The position numbers and the translations under genes were made by a program. Source: Pholiota molesta (Eukaryota; Basidiomycota; Agaricomycetes; Agaricales; Strophariaceae). From it: DNA of 64,000 nucleotides. The stretch is from the NCBI GenBank assembly GCA_014925825.1, contig JACGCK010000230.1, positions 1-64,000 of the forward strand. The letters run 5' to 3'. Every line of letters starts with the position of its first letter. The first letter of the stretch is position 1. The notes below the pieces were generated by a model, which searched no databases, was not told where the DNA came from, and saw nothing but the letters and a program-made list of their open reading frames with translations. Of this stretch, positions 10,661 to 22,679 are shown in pieces.

Positions 10661-13526
10661 ATGAGCTTTATCACCAAAGTCAACGATAAAGTGCGTTTCG
10701 TCTGATATTGTGCTTGAATCATCAGTATAATTTTATATCAGGTAGCGAAAACAGTCGTCGGGAAATGGTTCCAGTTAGAAGGCTCGGGCGCAAAGAGGGA
10801 GCGGAAAGGATCGCGGTTTATCGTAAGCTTCTCATTCGACCTTCAAAATAATACACTCGTTGATCCCTTTGTGGCACGCGATAGACTGAAATCCGTGCAG
10901 GACTTACTACATGGGTACGCTTGGACATCATTTGAAACTTGAACGTTGCGACGCTTATCTGAAATACCATGGGTTAACAGGCAGCTATGGCATATATCGT
11001 ACGTTCCCCGTCCCAAGTCCTACAACCATACACATTTCAACAGTTGGTAGATCTCGGTCAATGCGTCCATCCTGTCCGACTCCGGGGGTACATGTGAATG
11101 CCCGACGGCCGACCTTTGCGTTAACGACGAGACCTATCTCATCTGTGTGAGCGAGGTTCGCCAGGATCTCATCACCTCAACAGCGGCCATTTCGGCTCTA
11201 TCGTCCTTCCTCATGGGCCTCTTCGCCAACATTCCGGTGGGTTTGGCGCCTGGACTGGGCCTAAATGCATACGTGAGTATACGCCTTATCTCCTGCATTC
11301 CAACGACCACTCAACAAATATCCCTCACTCATCATATCCATTTATCCCGACAGTTCACGTATTCGGTTGTTGGATTCCATGGGAGTGGTATTATTACCTA
11401 CCGTGAAGCCCTTGCTGCTGTATTCTTGGAAGGGTGGGCCGCTCTCCTTATGGTGCTCTGACAGGCCTGTTGATTTTGATTATAGCTGGCTATTTTTGAT
11501 TTTGTCCATTTTGGGCCTTCGGCAATGGCTCGTGCGCATTATGCCTCAGTCCCTGGTCCTCGCCGTTGGCGCCGGTATTGGTTTATTCATCGCGTAAGTC
11601 TTGCTTGTCATATAAGCCATAAGCACGGACTAGAACTGACTTGGTGTTCGTACAGTTTCGTTGGACTTTGTACGTCGTCATCTTGCGAAAATCGCATGGT
11701 TGTTGGATTGGACTGATAACCGCAACAGCTACCAATGGATTGAGCGTTATCGGTGGAGACACTGTCAACCTCGTAGGGCTTGGAGGATGCTTGCCTGAAA
11801 GTGCGCCAGTTATTATCCCTCTCATTGATCACTTTCTTTATCTTTCGTTGCAGACTATATGGCGGGCCTCCCTGGGTACTGCGCTCACGGAGTATTGCGA
11901 AGCCCGACTATGTGGCTAGGTATCTTCACCGGGGGGTGAGTCGTAGTCATACCTCTTCCATCAACAACACGCCAACTCGCAACACAACTGACAATACCAT
12001 ACCCTCTACTTCTTTCAGTATTATCACCGTCATCTTAATGATGTACCGCGTCCGTGGTGCTATCCTCATTGGTATCCTGCTCACGTCCATTATCTCCTGG
12101 CCACGTGGAACCCCCGTTACCTATTTCCCGCACACTGACGCCGGTGATGCGCTATTCGACTATTTCAAAAAGGTTGTAACGTTTCATAAGCTGCAGAAAA
12201 TCGGAAATGCCATCGACGTGAGTCTCAATTATGTACATATCCGAGTGAGGAGATTTTAATGATATCCTTTTTCCCAGTACCATTATGGGTTCGTATCCGT
12301 CGGTCATCTAAAACCTCAGCCTATCGTTGACTCCGTAACAGAAATGGCCGCGTATGGTATGCCTTGATCACTTTCCTATATGTCGACATTCTTGGTACGT
12401 CTTCGACTTCCTTGCGTGAATGTCTTCAACAAGAACTCTAAAATCAATCGCGTGTAATCTCAGATACCACTGGGCAAGTCTTCCCGTCTACATAACCCGA
12501 ATGATATAACTGACTCCTAGGCCTCAGTACTTTATACTCTATGGCTAAGTTTGCTGGACTTCGCGACCCCGTCACGTTCGACTTCGAAGGCTCTAGCATT
12601 GCTTACTGCGTAGATGCCTTCTCTATCAGCATGGGCGCACTTTTAGGTGTCAGCCCCGTCACTGCCTACATCGAAAGCGCAACGGGTATCAGTGGTGCGT
12701 CTCCCTCGCTGTATCACTATACCAAAGTCGAGTATTGAGAAACATGTCTACCTGATAGAGGGCGGTAAAACGGGCCTTACCGCAGTCACCATCGGTATCA
12801 TGTTCTTTGTCTCAGTCTTTTTTGCGCCTATTTTCGCTTCGATCCCTTCCTGGGCTACTGGAGGCGCCCTGACGATCGTTGGATCTCTGATGATTCGAAA
12901 GTAAGTTGACGAATATTCCTGAAACTTGCTCTGATCCAGCCGCAGTGTTCTCGAGATCAATTGGTTATACGTTGGTGATGCCGTGCCCGCCTTCTTAACA
13001 CTGCTTATCATTCCCCTCACATACAAGTACGTTGCTAGATTCTTACCCACCGATTACGGCCCCACTGATGAACGTCTCTTGATGTTCTTAGCATTGCATA
13101 CGGCGTCATCGCTGGTATCCTTTCTTACATGCTCTTGAACGGCATCCCACTCGCCCTCAAGAAGATTTCTGGGGGAAGGATCGTCCCACCCGAATACGAG
13201 AAAGCAGAGCCTTGGGTTATCCCTCCTGGTGGAATTGTCCCTCGTTGGGTGTACGTCCTTCTACCTAATCTCATTTCACTTTCCTGTTTCCTGTTTCCTT
13301 TTCCCTTTTCTCATTCTATACTGCCTGCCTCTACGCTCGTCTGACGCACCCCATCCTTTCGCATAGGCCGAAAGCAATCAAACTCAAGAACAGATATCTC
13401 GGCGGCGCATCTCATGAGACGGAAGACGTCCCGGTCAAGGCTGATTCTGGCTCAGGCAGCAGTATCAATGAGAAGGAAGCTACAGATCCCGTCCCCGCTA
13501 CCGCTCCTGCGACATCCTCGACTTAA
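10661..13526 (+). CDS. AzgA-type adenine/guanine/hypoxanthine permease
   Basis: Nineteen exons join in phase: 10661-10690, 10742-10822, 10885-10914, 10981-10998, 11051-11272, 11354-11433, 11486-11593, 11656-11669, 11729-11800, 11854-11935, 12019-12217, 12278-12288, 12342-12394, 12464-12473, 12528-12694, 12759-12900, 12946-13026, 13092-13250 and 13367-13526. The product is 572 aa, the usual size for fungal AzgA. Signatures are EIRAGLTT near the N-terminus, the cysteine loop ILSDSGGTCECPT, GLAPGLGLNAY, GLRQWLVRIMPQSL, VIGGDTVNLVGLGG, SPVTAYIESATGI and PSWATGGALTIVGSLMIR. The family imports purine bases with protons across the plasma membrane through about 12-14 helices. The intron after exon 14 is GC-AG. 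The hydrophilic C-terminus is Asp/Ser/Ala-rich. Every splice junction preserves frame, so the gene looks functional. Confidence 0.93.
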
Positions 13527-14234
13527 GATCAGGCTTGCTGAGAATTGAAGACTCCCGTAGATTGACCGTTTGGCGGCAGTCGACCTTAATACTAATGACC
13601 ACCATAATGTTCTACCACCGTCGTATAAATATGATATACATGTCATTGTAACCTTTATATCTACTCTTTCTGATTCATACGATATCACATCAAGCACGAC
13701 CCAGCAGTTATAGTACTTTAATATCTGACAACGGAGAATAGAAAGCTATAAAACTCTTCGCATTCCAATCCTGAATCCTTCGCAGTCGCATCATTGAGTG
13801 TAGAAACCATCCTTGTTCGTCGGAGACAGGTATCGCAGCTGGCGTTCACACAACACGTCAATCATCATGCATGACAACAGTGTCGAAAAACTCCGTCCTC
13901 TTCGAGCCAACAGACAACGAATGTCAATGTCCATTGTCATAACGACATAAGAGTAAAGACTATGTAGGGGATAGGGATATATAGCTTGCTATGTGCCATA
14001 ATGCAGGCATGCAGGTCGGTGTATGTGGGCAGATAGGTATGTGGTGGTATCAACGGTACCTACGTCCATTATATAAGAATCAAAAATGTCAACAAACAAC
14101 TAGGGATGGGCGAGACGTATAGGGTATACTACAGTATCACCAAACCAGCAAATACAATACTTAGATCCACACGATCTACATCCGCACAACACGAAAAGAC
14201 CCAAAAAACCCAAAACCCAAGATACTCAGCGCTT
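13527..14234. other. intergenic between convergent genes
   Basis: Holds the 3' ends of the purine permease (plus) and of MAG copy 1 (minus). No gene seen. Confidence 0.5.
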
Positions 14235-15673
14235 TCATAGAACCATGGCGCCCACGAGCCCAGCCAGCGCCAGCGCAGCAGCGGACGCCCTGACGTTGAC
14301 CGCGCCGCTCTTCGCTGTGCCGGTGGCAGACGCGCCAGAGCTGGTGCCGGACCCGCTGCTCTTGCCGGTGGTCGCAGCACCGCTGGTGCCAGTGGCAGCG
14401 GCGGCGGTGCCGGTGCCGGTCGTCGTTCCGCCGCTAGCGGTCGCAGGGCCAGCAGCGAGAAAGAGATCCGAGGACTGGAAGGTCTGGCAGTTGGTGGAGG
14501 CGGGCACGCGGGGTTGGTACGGGGGAGGGGTGTTCAGGGGGTCGGGCATTGACCAGGTGGAGGCTACGAAGACGGAGTAAGGTCAGTCGATACTTCACGG
14601 ACGGCGGCGCGGGATGCACGTACTAACGCCGTTGACGGAGTAGACACCGACAACATCTTGGAGATCGCCCTCGCAGCTTGTGAACTGGCCATCCTGGGCA
14701 GCGCTCGGCATGTTGTACGTGCATCCAACCAGATCGTATCGGTTCTCGCAGTAGTCAGGGCTGGTGATCGAGTTGTAGCACGCCTTGAAGCAGAACTGGT
14801 TCCCGCCGACGAAGGTGTTCCAGTTGAACACCTGGGTAAGCGTGTGGCCGTCCGAGTCCGCGGTTCCGTTGGAGAAGACGACACCACCGAGGGGGTTGCC
14901 TTGCAGGTCAGCACCGTGGGGGTCGAGTTCACCACCTTGATCGGTGGGATCGAGTGAGAGACCAGAGTTCTTGATGAAACCAGTGACCTGAATATACGCA
15001 GACGTCTTCATCCACTAGAAAGACGGTCAGTCGGTTGCCTAACAATGAAAAGAAAGACGAACCTGGAGACCGGTGATAGCGCCTGGAGGGATGAGACGAG
15101 TACCATGGTAGGGTTTCGTGCAGTAGGCAACGACCTTCGCTTCGACGTTTCCAATGAGGCCGGCCGGATCAGGCGATCCCCAGAGGCAGAAGTCGTCCTA
15201 TCACACGGATCAAAGCACATGTTAGCAAGCTATTCCTTCCGCCATCTCAGAAACGCCATATGAAATGATGTATCCACCCGCCATTACCGCCCACTGTCAA
15301 CATGGGCGATGGGAACTCATCACAAATCATAACGTAAAATCGCTGTGCGAAAAAAAAAAAATCAACGTACAGGGCCGTTGAACACCAAAGTCTGGCAGTT
15401 CGAGGTATCTCCGAGCGTTGTCGAATTACATTGATTGAAACCAAACTGAGGCCCACGGAGCACTGCGAAGGGGTATACTTGGTAAGGGAGGTCGGTGAAC
15501 GCATAATGAAGTGTTGAAAGGATGGGCGTTCCCGAACCGCCTGCGACCTGCCTGCGCTCTGGAGTGGTAGGCGAAGGGGCGGGGGTGATTTGAGGCGCCT
15601 CGGCGGCGCGGACGGCGTCAAATGAGTGGACTGCCGCAGCCAGGGCGACGAGAAGTACTTTTGTCGAGGGCAT
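14235..15673 (-). CDS. macrofage activating glycoprotein family (MAG copy 1)
   Basis: Four exons: 15371-15673, 15063-15197, 14624-15014 and 14235-14563; 385 aa. The protein starts with a secretion signal (MPSTKVLLVALAAAVHSF), then a Pro/Thr stretch ending TPERRQV, which may be a Kex2-type processing site. The ectodomain has CNSTTLGDTSNCQTLVFNGP, DDFCLWGSP, a DPHGADLQGNPLGG block, NWNTFVGG, FCFKACYNS, SPDYCENR and SFTSCEG-type cysteines. After PPPYQPR and a second Cys block there is a Ser/Thr/Gly/Ala linker and a C-terminal hydrophobic tail (LALAGLVGAMVL), as expected of a GPI-anchored wall or membrane glycoprotein. The name comes from a mushroom glycoprotein family; no enzymatic activity is known. 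Exon phases and positions are identical to copies 2 and 4. It is transcribed away from copy 2. Confidence 0.9.
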
Positions 15674-15746
15674 GCTGGTGAAAGAAGGGGAAGAGAACAA
15701 CAAGTGAGTTACTTGCGGTGTTTGATCCCGCCGTTATATACCCGCC

Positions 15747-15756
15747 CTATTAATAG
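15747..15756 (-). promoter_or_regulatory. CTATTAATAG core-promoter palindrome, MAG copy 1
   Basis: The palindrome is centred about 78 nt upstream of the MAG copy 1 ATG, with a GTATATAA box about 10 nt closer to the gene. The same 10-mer sits about 80 nt upstream of MAG copy 2. It is probably a TATA-type element. Confidence 0.5.
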
Positions 15757-17193
15757 GTATGTAAGTCTCACGGACGTATGTTGAACGGGTGGCAACGCCC
15801 ATGTCTCGCTTCATTCCCGCATCGCCCTTGTTCGGCAACTATATACATCACAGCAGTGAGTTTGCGGTCAATTCTGCTGAACAGGCACCGCGCGAGAGAC
15901 AAAATGCACCGCGCTGAAACCTGCGGGCGATGAGGCGCGGCCATAAAAACAAAATAATGCGCTGCTCTCAACCTCCGACAACAGAACGGTAACATGATTC
16001 ATGAACATGGCATATCATGTGTCGGGCATCCTCGCCGCAAAATGTAGTAATTATGGACCCGGTATAGGTCCCATCCCACATCAACGCCCTAGACGCTATT
16101 GGGGATGGACCAAAGATGGACGGCGTCTGATGGCCTCTGATGCCCATATCGCTGATGCACGGACCTTCATATCATGTGTGAGTTTAATTATTTTTATATT
16201 TACACAGAATGCGCGATATCGATGTCGCTGTACTTTGACTAGAGAAACATTTTCTTAGATAAAAGAACAACATCGGAGGAAAGCTACATCTACCTCCAAC
16301 TGTCCTTCATCTACACGGCGCTCAACATGTGTATTCGCCGTCATCGCCAATCTCTCGATGCCACATCACGTTCGCGTTTTTCCAGGTATCGCTGCGCACC
16401 GCTGGCCATTCGTCGCCTTTCTGCGATATACATAAATATGGAACACGGCAGGAAGATTGGGTGCCTCGACATATGCGAATCACTATAAATAACCACCTAA
16501 TTTTAGACTTCTGCAGGTTAAAATTAGGCTCCTGTATACTGGATCGTTCGTTGTTGTAATGCATTTAGCAGGGACTATTCAAAGGGGCCATGTTTAGGCT
16601 ACGTATATGGTTTACATTCGAAGACCAAAAAGCCTGTTGAATATATTTTGCATCAGTTCTCTTTACAAATTTGAAATTGAACCATTTGTATCGAAAGAAG
16701 AATAATTGCAACAACCTACTGGACGGAGAAGAACTACATGGTCAAATGGGACGCAGTGGCTTCTGTACTCCCTTAAAGCTTAATATCAGGTGTTCGTAGA
16801 CGTTTAGAGCATTTCAGTCAGCCATCATTAGGACAAGATTGTCCTGTGGAAATTTATAACAAATATAGTTTGTAGTCAGATGACGTCTGAATAATTTGGG
16901 TGTATGTTTGTTCTTCGCCATTTCCGTTGAGAAAATATTTTCGAGGCAGCTGTGGTACGTTCGTGGATAGTGGATTATTTTACGGATTGATCTCCGCGTC
17001 CCAGCTCATTACTTGACACGCGCAGATGATAACATGTCTCCTGCACATACCGCCTCTGATCAAAATTATATCACTAGTCTCCATAGAACGCTAAGAAAAA
17101 CAATGCAACGCCTAAGCCTCCCCAGATTGAGTACATAGGACCGAATCCTCAGTCGATGGGATTCCGATAAGAATCCAAAAGTGTGGCATTGGT

Positions 17194-17203
17194 CTATTAA
17201 TAG
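17194..17203 (+). promoter_or_regulatory. CTATTAATAG core-promoter palindrome, MAG copy 2
   Basis: Identical 10-mer to that at 15747-15756, centred about 80 nt upstream of the ATG at 17279. Conservation of sequence and spacing between paralogues supports a core-promoter role. Confidence 0.5.
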
Positions 17204-17278
17204 CAGAACATGCACCATATATGCTCGCAGTCGCGGCCCACCCTCCCACAGGACTATTTCCTGCTTCCCGCCACCACG

Positions 17279-18658
17279 ATGTTCTCCAGATCAGTCGGAC
17301 TCCTCGTCTCCCTCGGGCTGGCTCTGCACTCTGGCGTCGCCCACGCTGCACCGGATCCTCTGATCACCGCTGCCCCAACCCCTACCACCCCAGAGCGCAG
17401 ACAGGAGGCAGGAGGCCCGGGAACGCCCATCCTTTCCACGCTGCACTTCGCCTTCACCGACCTTCCGTTCCAGGTCTATCCTTTTCCCGTACTCCGGGGT
17501 CCTCAGTTTGGCTTCAATATATGCAACTCGACGACGCTTGGCAATAATTCGAATTGCCAGACGCTGATTTTTAACGGTCCTGTACGTTTCAATTGTCTTT
17601 ACCGTCTGTGAATTTTCGTCTATATGAGGGATAAGACGTGGCAAAAGCGTGGGCTTCTAAGTATCGCAATTATGCTAACCATATCTGTGAACTAGGACGA
17701 TTTCTGTCTGTGGGGCTCGCCTGAAGCTAACGGAGACATTGGGGATGACGAAGCCAAGGTAGTCGCCTACTGCACAAAACCAACCCATGGGACTCGCGTC
17801 ATTCCTCCAGGAGCAATAACTGGTCTTCAGGTATATATACTATATTCCTTTCTTTGCAGTGCAGTGCTAACCTCATCTGGATACTGACGTATGCGAAATA
17901 TTCAGTGGATGAAAACATCTGCCTATATCCAAGCCACTGGGTTCATTGATAATGCTGCGCTTTCGCTCATAGAGACAGATTCCGGCGGTGAACTCGATCC
18001 CCACGGCGCTGATCTACAAGGCAACCCCCTCGGTGGCGTTGTGTACTCGAACGGGACCGCGGACTCGGATGGGACCACTCTCACGCAGGTCTTCAATTGG
18101 AACACTTTCGTCGGCAGCGGCCAGTTCTGCTTCAAAGCGTGCTTCAACACCATCACCAGCCCCGACTACTGCGAGAATCGGTTCGATCTGATTGGATGCG
18201 CGTATAACATGCCCAGCGCCGTTCAAAATGGTTCTTTTACGAGCTGCGAAGGCGAGTTGCAGGATGTTGTGGGTGTCTATACCACCAATGGAATAGGTAA
18301 GTAGGCCCGTCGTATTTGACCCCTTTTTCTTTTCAGCCGCACACGTTGACGGTCTTCGTTCTGCCTAGTCACAACCTATTCGATGCCCGACCCTCTAGTT
18401 ACCCCGCCGCCTTACCAGCCGCGCATCCCCACGTCATCGAACTGCCAAACCTTCCAGTCTAGTGATCTCTTCCTCGCCGCGCCCACCACTAGCGTGTCGG
18501 CCTCCACTACTGGAAGCACCAGTGGTGGGTCGGGAACTGGGTCGCAGACGGGGAGCGGAGCCGGCGCGTCGCCGACGAAGGCGAGCGGTGCGGTCGGCGT
18601 TGGGGCCTCTGCGGCGGCGATGTTGCTGGTGGGCCTGGCGGGTTTGATGATGTTGTGA
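17279..18658 (+). CDS. macrofage activating glycoprotein family (MAG copy 2)
   Basis: Four exons: 17279-17581, 17696-17830, 17906-18296 and 18369-18658; 372 aa. The signal peptide is MFSRSVGLLVSLGLALHSG, followed by TPTTPERRQEAGG, then the conserved ectodomain (FNICNSTTLG, DDFCLWGSPE, DPHGADLQGNPLGG, VGSGQFCFKACFN, SPDYCENRFDL, SCEGELQDVVGVY). The last exon encodes TPPPYQPRIPT, a Ser/Thr/Gly linker and a hydrophobic tail (LLVGLAGLMML) typical of GPI attachment. It is the most diverged of the intact copies and the closest relative of the remnant at 56.9-57.2 kb (shared VGSGQ, ACFN and ELQDVVGVYTTNG). Role in wall or fruiting-body surface is inferred from the family. Confidence 0.9.
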
Positions 18659-18865
18659 TCATGGCACACAGTTTCCTTCCGGATACTGGACTTGTACTGA
18701 ACTGATATCTTGCTATCGTTCAATGACGCTTTGGATAATGGATTCTACCAATTACTCTACCCGGTGACTGTTTCATTATTGTAACGATTACCAGCCAATT
18801 TCTACCTTGTCATACTACGTATATCACATTGCGATTGCGTTTACTTTTCTTCTTGATGTATTTGA

Positions 18866-18892
18866 TGTACAATGTACAATGTACAATGTACA
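18866..18892 (+). repeat. TGTACAA tandem repeat (four TGTACA cores)
   Basis: Four TGTACA hexamers with exact 7-nt period, about 210 nt downstream of the MAG copy 2 stop codon, so possibly in its 3' UTR. In RNA this gives four UGUA cores, the start of PUF-protein sites, though positions 7-8 differ from the consensus. Confidence 0.8.
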
Positions 18893-18959
18893 CTGGACAA
18901 TGTTATTTTTTCTGCTTCCGTTACCTCCAGTGGGTGGGCCATAAGGACATCAGAACCCG

Positions 18960-20402
18960 TCGCGGTGGTCCACTCTTTTACCACCGCCTGCGCGGCGCCT
19001 GAACCCCGCCACTACCCCCGAGTGCAGGCAAGTTGAAGGCGGTCAGGGCACGCCTATCCTTTCCATGCTGCACTACGCCTCGACTGAGTTACCATCAAGT
19101 TTATCCGTTCCAATCTTACATGGGCCACAGTTTGGATTTAATGTATATAATTCGATGACTCTGGGAGAGGGCTCGATTTGCCATGCATTGAGCTTTAATC
19201 ACCCTGGGGATCACTATGTGTGCGCATTGCGCTCCGACTTTTTGCTGCCTGTGAACCTCTACGGTCTGCATGGGCCTTCAGGCGTAGATAAGATGGGGCC
19301 AGGATGGGGCTGGGTTTATCGCTTACTGCACCAAAAATATTATATCACGGCATGCGTCTCGACCAGGTCTCGACTCTCATTCCACCTGGCGCAATAAGTA
19401 ACTGGTTTAGGTATACCCTGGTATACCCATAAAATCTCTCACTTTCTGCGCTGGCCACTGATGTCTATGTCTATGACACTTGATTTAAATTGGCTTGTAC
19501 GCATTATTTGATATAGTGAATGGAAAACCTCTGCGTACATCCAAGTTACCGGCTTCATCAAGATTTCAGCGCGCTCTCTCAACGCTTCGGATACAGGCTG
19601 CGAGCTTGAGCGCATGGAAGTGACCTGGAAGGCAACCCGCTCGGCAGCGTCGTTTATTCGACTGGAACTTTACCCTGGTATCCCATTGGAGCTCGTTCGC
19701 CCAGCGCTGCTCGAGATGACACGAACGGGCATGATATGTCTACATCATCTATAGACCTACCTTCCTCATGACTGCACGCGCTGACGCTTTGTCCTCTACT
19801 TAATCACTAAATGGACACTGCCAGACCCCCCAACGCTACACCACCTTACCAGCCTCACGTTCCACGTCCTTGAACTGCCAGACGTTCCAATCGCCCAATC
19901 TCTTCCTCGCCGCTTCAATCACTGCCACGATGGGGTAGGCCAGTCTAGCCTACTCCCGCATGGGCAATCAACTATTTTTGGCTCTATATTGTTGGCTGTC
20001 TGGAAATTGCTGAATTTGTACATAGTATATCGTGAACACAAAACCAGCTTGGGGTCTGGCGAGGCTCGGGAACGCGTCGAGCAGGCGCGCGCCGGGCAAG
20101 CACGCGATGGCAGGAGGCAAGGTAAGGTCTGTTCGTCACTACACCGCGCGCGTCTACACACGGACATGCTGTACTACGCTCAGAAGCCACTACTAGTACT
20201 ACAACGACAGCCACTACCAGCACCGCTACTGGAGGTACTTCCGGTGGTACGGGAACGACGTCGAAGCTTATGAGTGGAACCGGGAACAACACGACGACGA
20301 AGAGCGGCGCTGTTGGTGTTCACGCGTTCGCGCTCCACCGGCTGTCCACCGGCTGCGATTCAGATGCTGCTGGTGGGCGTCGTGGGCTTGATAATGATGT
20401 GA
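18960..20402 (+). pseudogene. MAG family pseudogene (copy 3)
   Basis: Pieces of the MAG gene appear in order but are broken. They are a TPEC/RQVEGGQGTPI-type start near 19020, MLHYAST and HGPQFGFNVYNSMTLG at 19065-19165, WKTSAYIQVTGFIK near 19520-19560, and GCELER/LEGNPLGS near 19600-19650. PPYQP and NCQTFQSPNLFLAA follow near 19840-19915, and a Thr/Lys/Ser-rich tail ending in a degraded hydrophobic segment lies near 20280-20402. Conserved cysteines, splice sites and the start are lost and many frameshifts separate the blocks. It lies between intact copies 2 and 4 in the same orientation, consistent with tandem duplication followed by decay. Confidence 0.8.
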
Positions 20403-21293
20403 AGCCTGATTTTATTCGGGAAACTTGATGGGCGATTTTCTACGGTTTTGGGATATGGGTAATGGGGCCATGAATTTTTATATTTTCGGTATGTAAATGT
20501 CTACCTATCGTTATCATGTCCACCTTTGCACATGGACATCCTCAGTCTGACTTGTGTTGACGTATCTACAATGGTCAATGTTATTCTTTTATTCTCGCTG
20601 CTGGTGCGACTGCGGGATTTTGATTTATAGCCATTTATTAAATATTTGCGTATCAGTGCCTGACTCTGACTTTCTTTATGCGGAGATAATTTCCTCGCTT
20701 GGACAAAACTTGGCTATTGTCTCAACGACGACTTGCTTACTGTTTTAATTTTGACTACGGCCTCAAATTTATGAGCCGCAAAGTACATAGAACTATCTCA
20801 AGGTAAATACGTTCAAGCGTTCTGTGCAAAGTCGCGCAAAAGGTCCACTTCTGGCGCAGGGACAGGGCTCAGATGAGGTGTTGATGAGCTGTCGTGCTAA
20901 TAGCCATTACGAGAAGATCGACAGCGAACAACCCCTATTCTGGAAGAAACATAGCCGGCCCGTACCACCAGACCTCGACAATGCAGGAGAGACACGCAGA
21001 CTACGCTCTGCCATTGCAAGTCTCAGAGGTGTTCCAGTGCCTCGCTCGACCTTGCAAGAGCGCAGGGGCAGCGGAAGGCTGCAGTGGAATGCTACGTAGC
21101 GACCAGAAGGATCGCAATTTCCAATCGGCACGAAAGAAGCACGGAGATCAGTGTATTTATAGAACACATGTAATAGCGCATGCAAATTTCCTTAAAGCCC
21201 AGCGCGTGCAGCCAGGTCGCGCCCCACCTCTTCTTTCTTCCTTACCACTACTCCCATCCTCATAATCAACCACCGTCTTTAGCCTCCCCTCCT
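20403..21293. other. intergenic upstream of MAG copy 4
   Basis: No gene seen. A TATTTATAG box near 21155 lies about 135 nt before the ATG of copy 4. Confidence 0.45.
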
Positions 21294-22679
21294 ATGCCAT
21301 CCGCAAAACTACTCCTCGCCGCCACCCTGGCCGTGGCCGTCCACTCTTTTGACGCCGTCCTCGCTGTCGAGGCTCCACAGATCACCCCCGCCCCTACACC
21401 CACGACCCCTGAGCGCAGGCAGGTGGCCGGCGCGTCGGGCACGCCCATTCTGTCCACGTTGCACTATGCGTACACCGACCTGCCCTACCAGGTGTACCCC
21501 TTCCAGGTGCTGCGCGGGCCCCAGTTCGGTTTCAATCAGTGCAACTCCACAACACTAGGCGACAGCTCCAACTGCCAAACGTTGGTCTTCAACGGTCCTG
21601 TAAGCGGCGTTCTTTTTTTGATGCGTGTATCCTTGCTTCCAATGCCACGTAAACGCGATGTTTGGGGGTTTATTGGACACGGCGAGATTGAAAAGGACAC
21701 ATGCTGACAGCTGGCTATTTTCTATAGGACGACTTCTGCCTCTGGGGATCGCCTGATGCGGCCGGCCTCATTGGAAACGTCGAAGCCAAGGTCGTTGCCT
21801 ACTGCACGAAGCCCTACCACGGTACCCGTCTCATCACTCCAGGCGCTATCACCGGTCTCCAGGTATGTCTTTCGTGGCCTTGTCATCCAATCAGCCCGCT
21901 AACCGTCTCTCTAGTGGATGAAGACTCCTGGATACATCCAGGTCACCGGCTTCATCAACAACACCGGCATCGGCCTCGACCCCACCGACTCCGGCGGCGA
22001 GCTCGACCCGCACGGCGCCGACCTGCAAGGCAACCCGCTCGGCGGCGTCGTCTACTCCAACGGCACCGCGGACTCGGACGGGCACACGCTCACCCAGGTG
22101 TACAACTGGAACACCTTCGTCGGCGGGAACCAGTTCTGCTTCAAGGCGTGCTACAACTCGATCAGCAGCCCCGACTACTGCGAGAACAGGTACGATCTGG
22201 TTGGCTGCTCGTACAACATGCCGAGCGCGGCGAAGGACGGCGAGTTCACGAGCTGCGAGGGCGATGTGCAGGATGTGGTCGGCGTGTACACCACTAACGG
22301 CGCTAGTACGTGCATTCCCTCCCCCTCTCCACTCAACACCCACTGACATCATTACCCTTCTCTCTCCGTAGCCTCCACGTGGTCGATGCCCGACCCCCTG
22401 AACACGCCCCCTCCCTACCAGCCGCGCGTGCCCGCCTCCTCCAACTGCCAGACCTTCCAGTCCACGGACCTCTTCCTCCCCGTGTCGACGGGCGCGGGCG
22501 CGACCGCGACGGGCTCGAACGGCGCCGCCGCCACCGGCTCGCAGTCGGGGAAGAGCGGCGCGGCGAGCGCCACGGCGAAGAGCGGGAACAGCACGAGCAG
22601 CGCGGCGGCGGCCGGTGCGAAGGCGCCTGCGGCTGTGGTGTTCTTTGCTGGTGCCCTTGTCGGTGCGATGATGCTCTGA
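21294..22679 (+). CDS. macrofage activating glycoprotein family (MAG copy 4)
   Basis: Four exons: 21294-21599, 21728-21862, 21915-22305 and 22372-22679; 379 aa. The signal sequence is MPSAKLLLAATLAVAVHSF and the mature start is EAPQITPAPTPTTPERRQ. The Cys-rich ectodomain is nearly identical in motif order to copy 1 (CNSTTLGDSSNCQTLVFNGP, DDFCLWGSP, SYNMPSAAKDG), and the tail is an Ala/Ser/Thr/Gly linker plus a hydrophobic end (FFAGALVGAMML). The third base is almost always C or G, giving markedly higher GC than copy 2; this suggests strong expression or a recent relation to copy 1, which shares the VHSFDAV signal region. GPI-anchored surface glycoprotein by inference. Confidence 0.9.

Larger units (their letters stand above)
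15674..17278. other. divergent intergenic region of MAG copies 1 and 2
   Basis: About 1.6 kb shared upstream region without a convincing gene. Each end carries the same CTATTAATAG palindrome near the start codon. Short frames inside have no family match. Confidence 0.5.
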
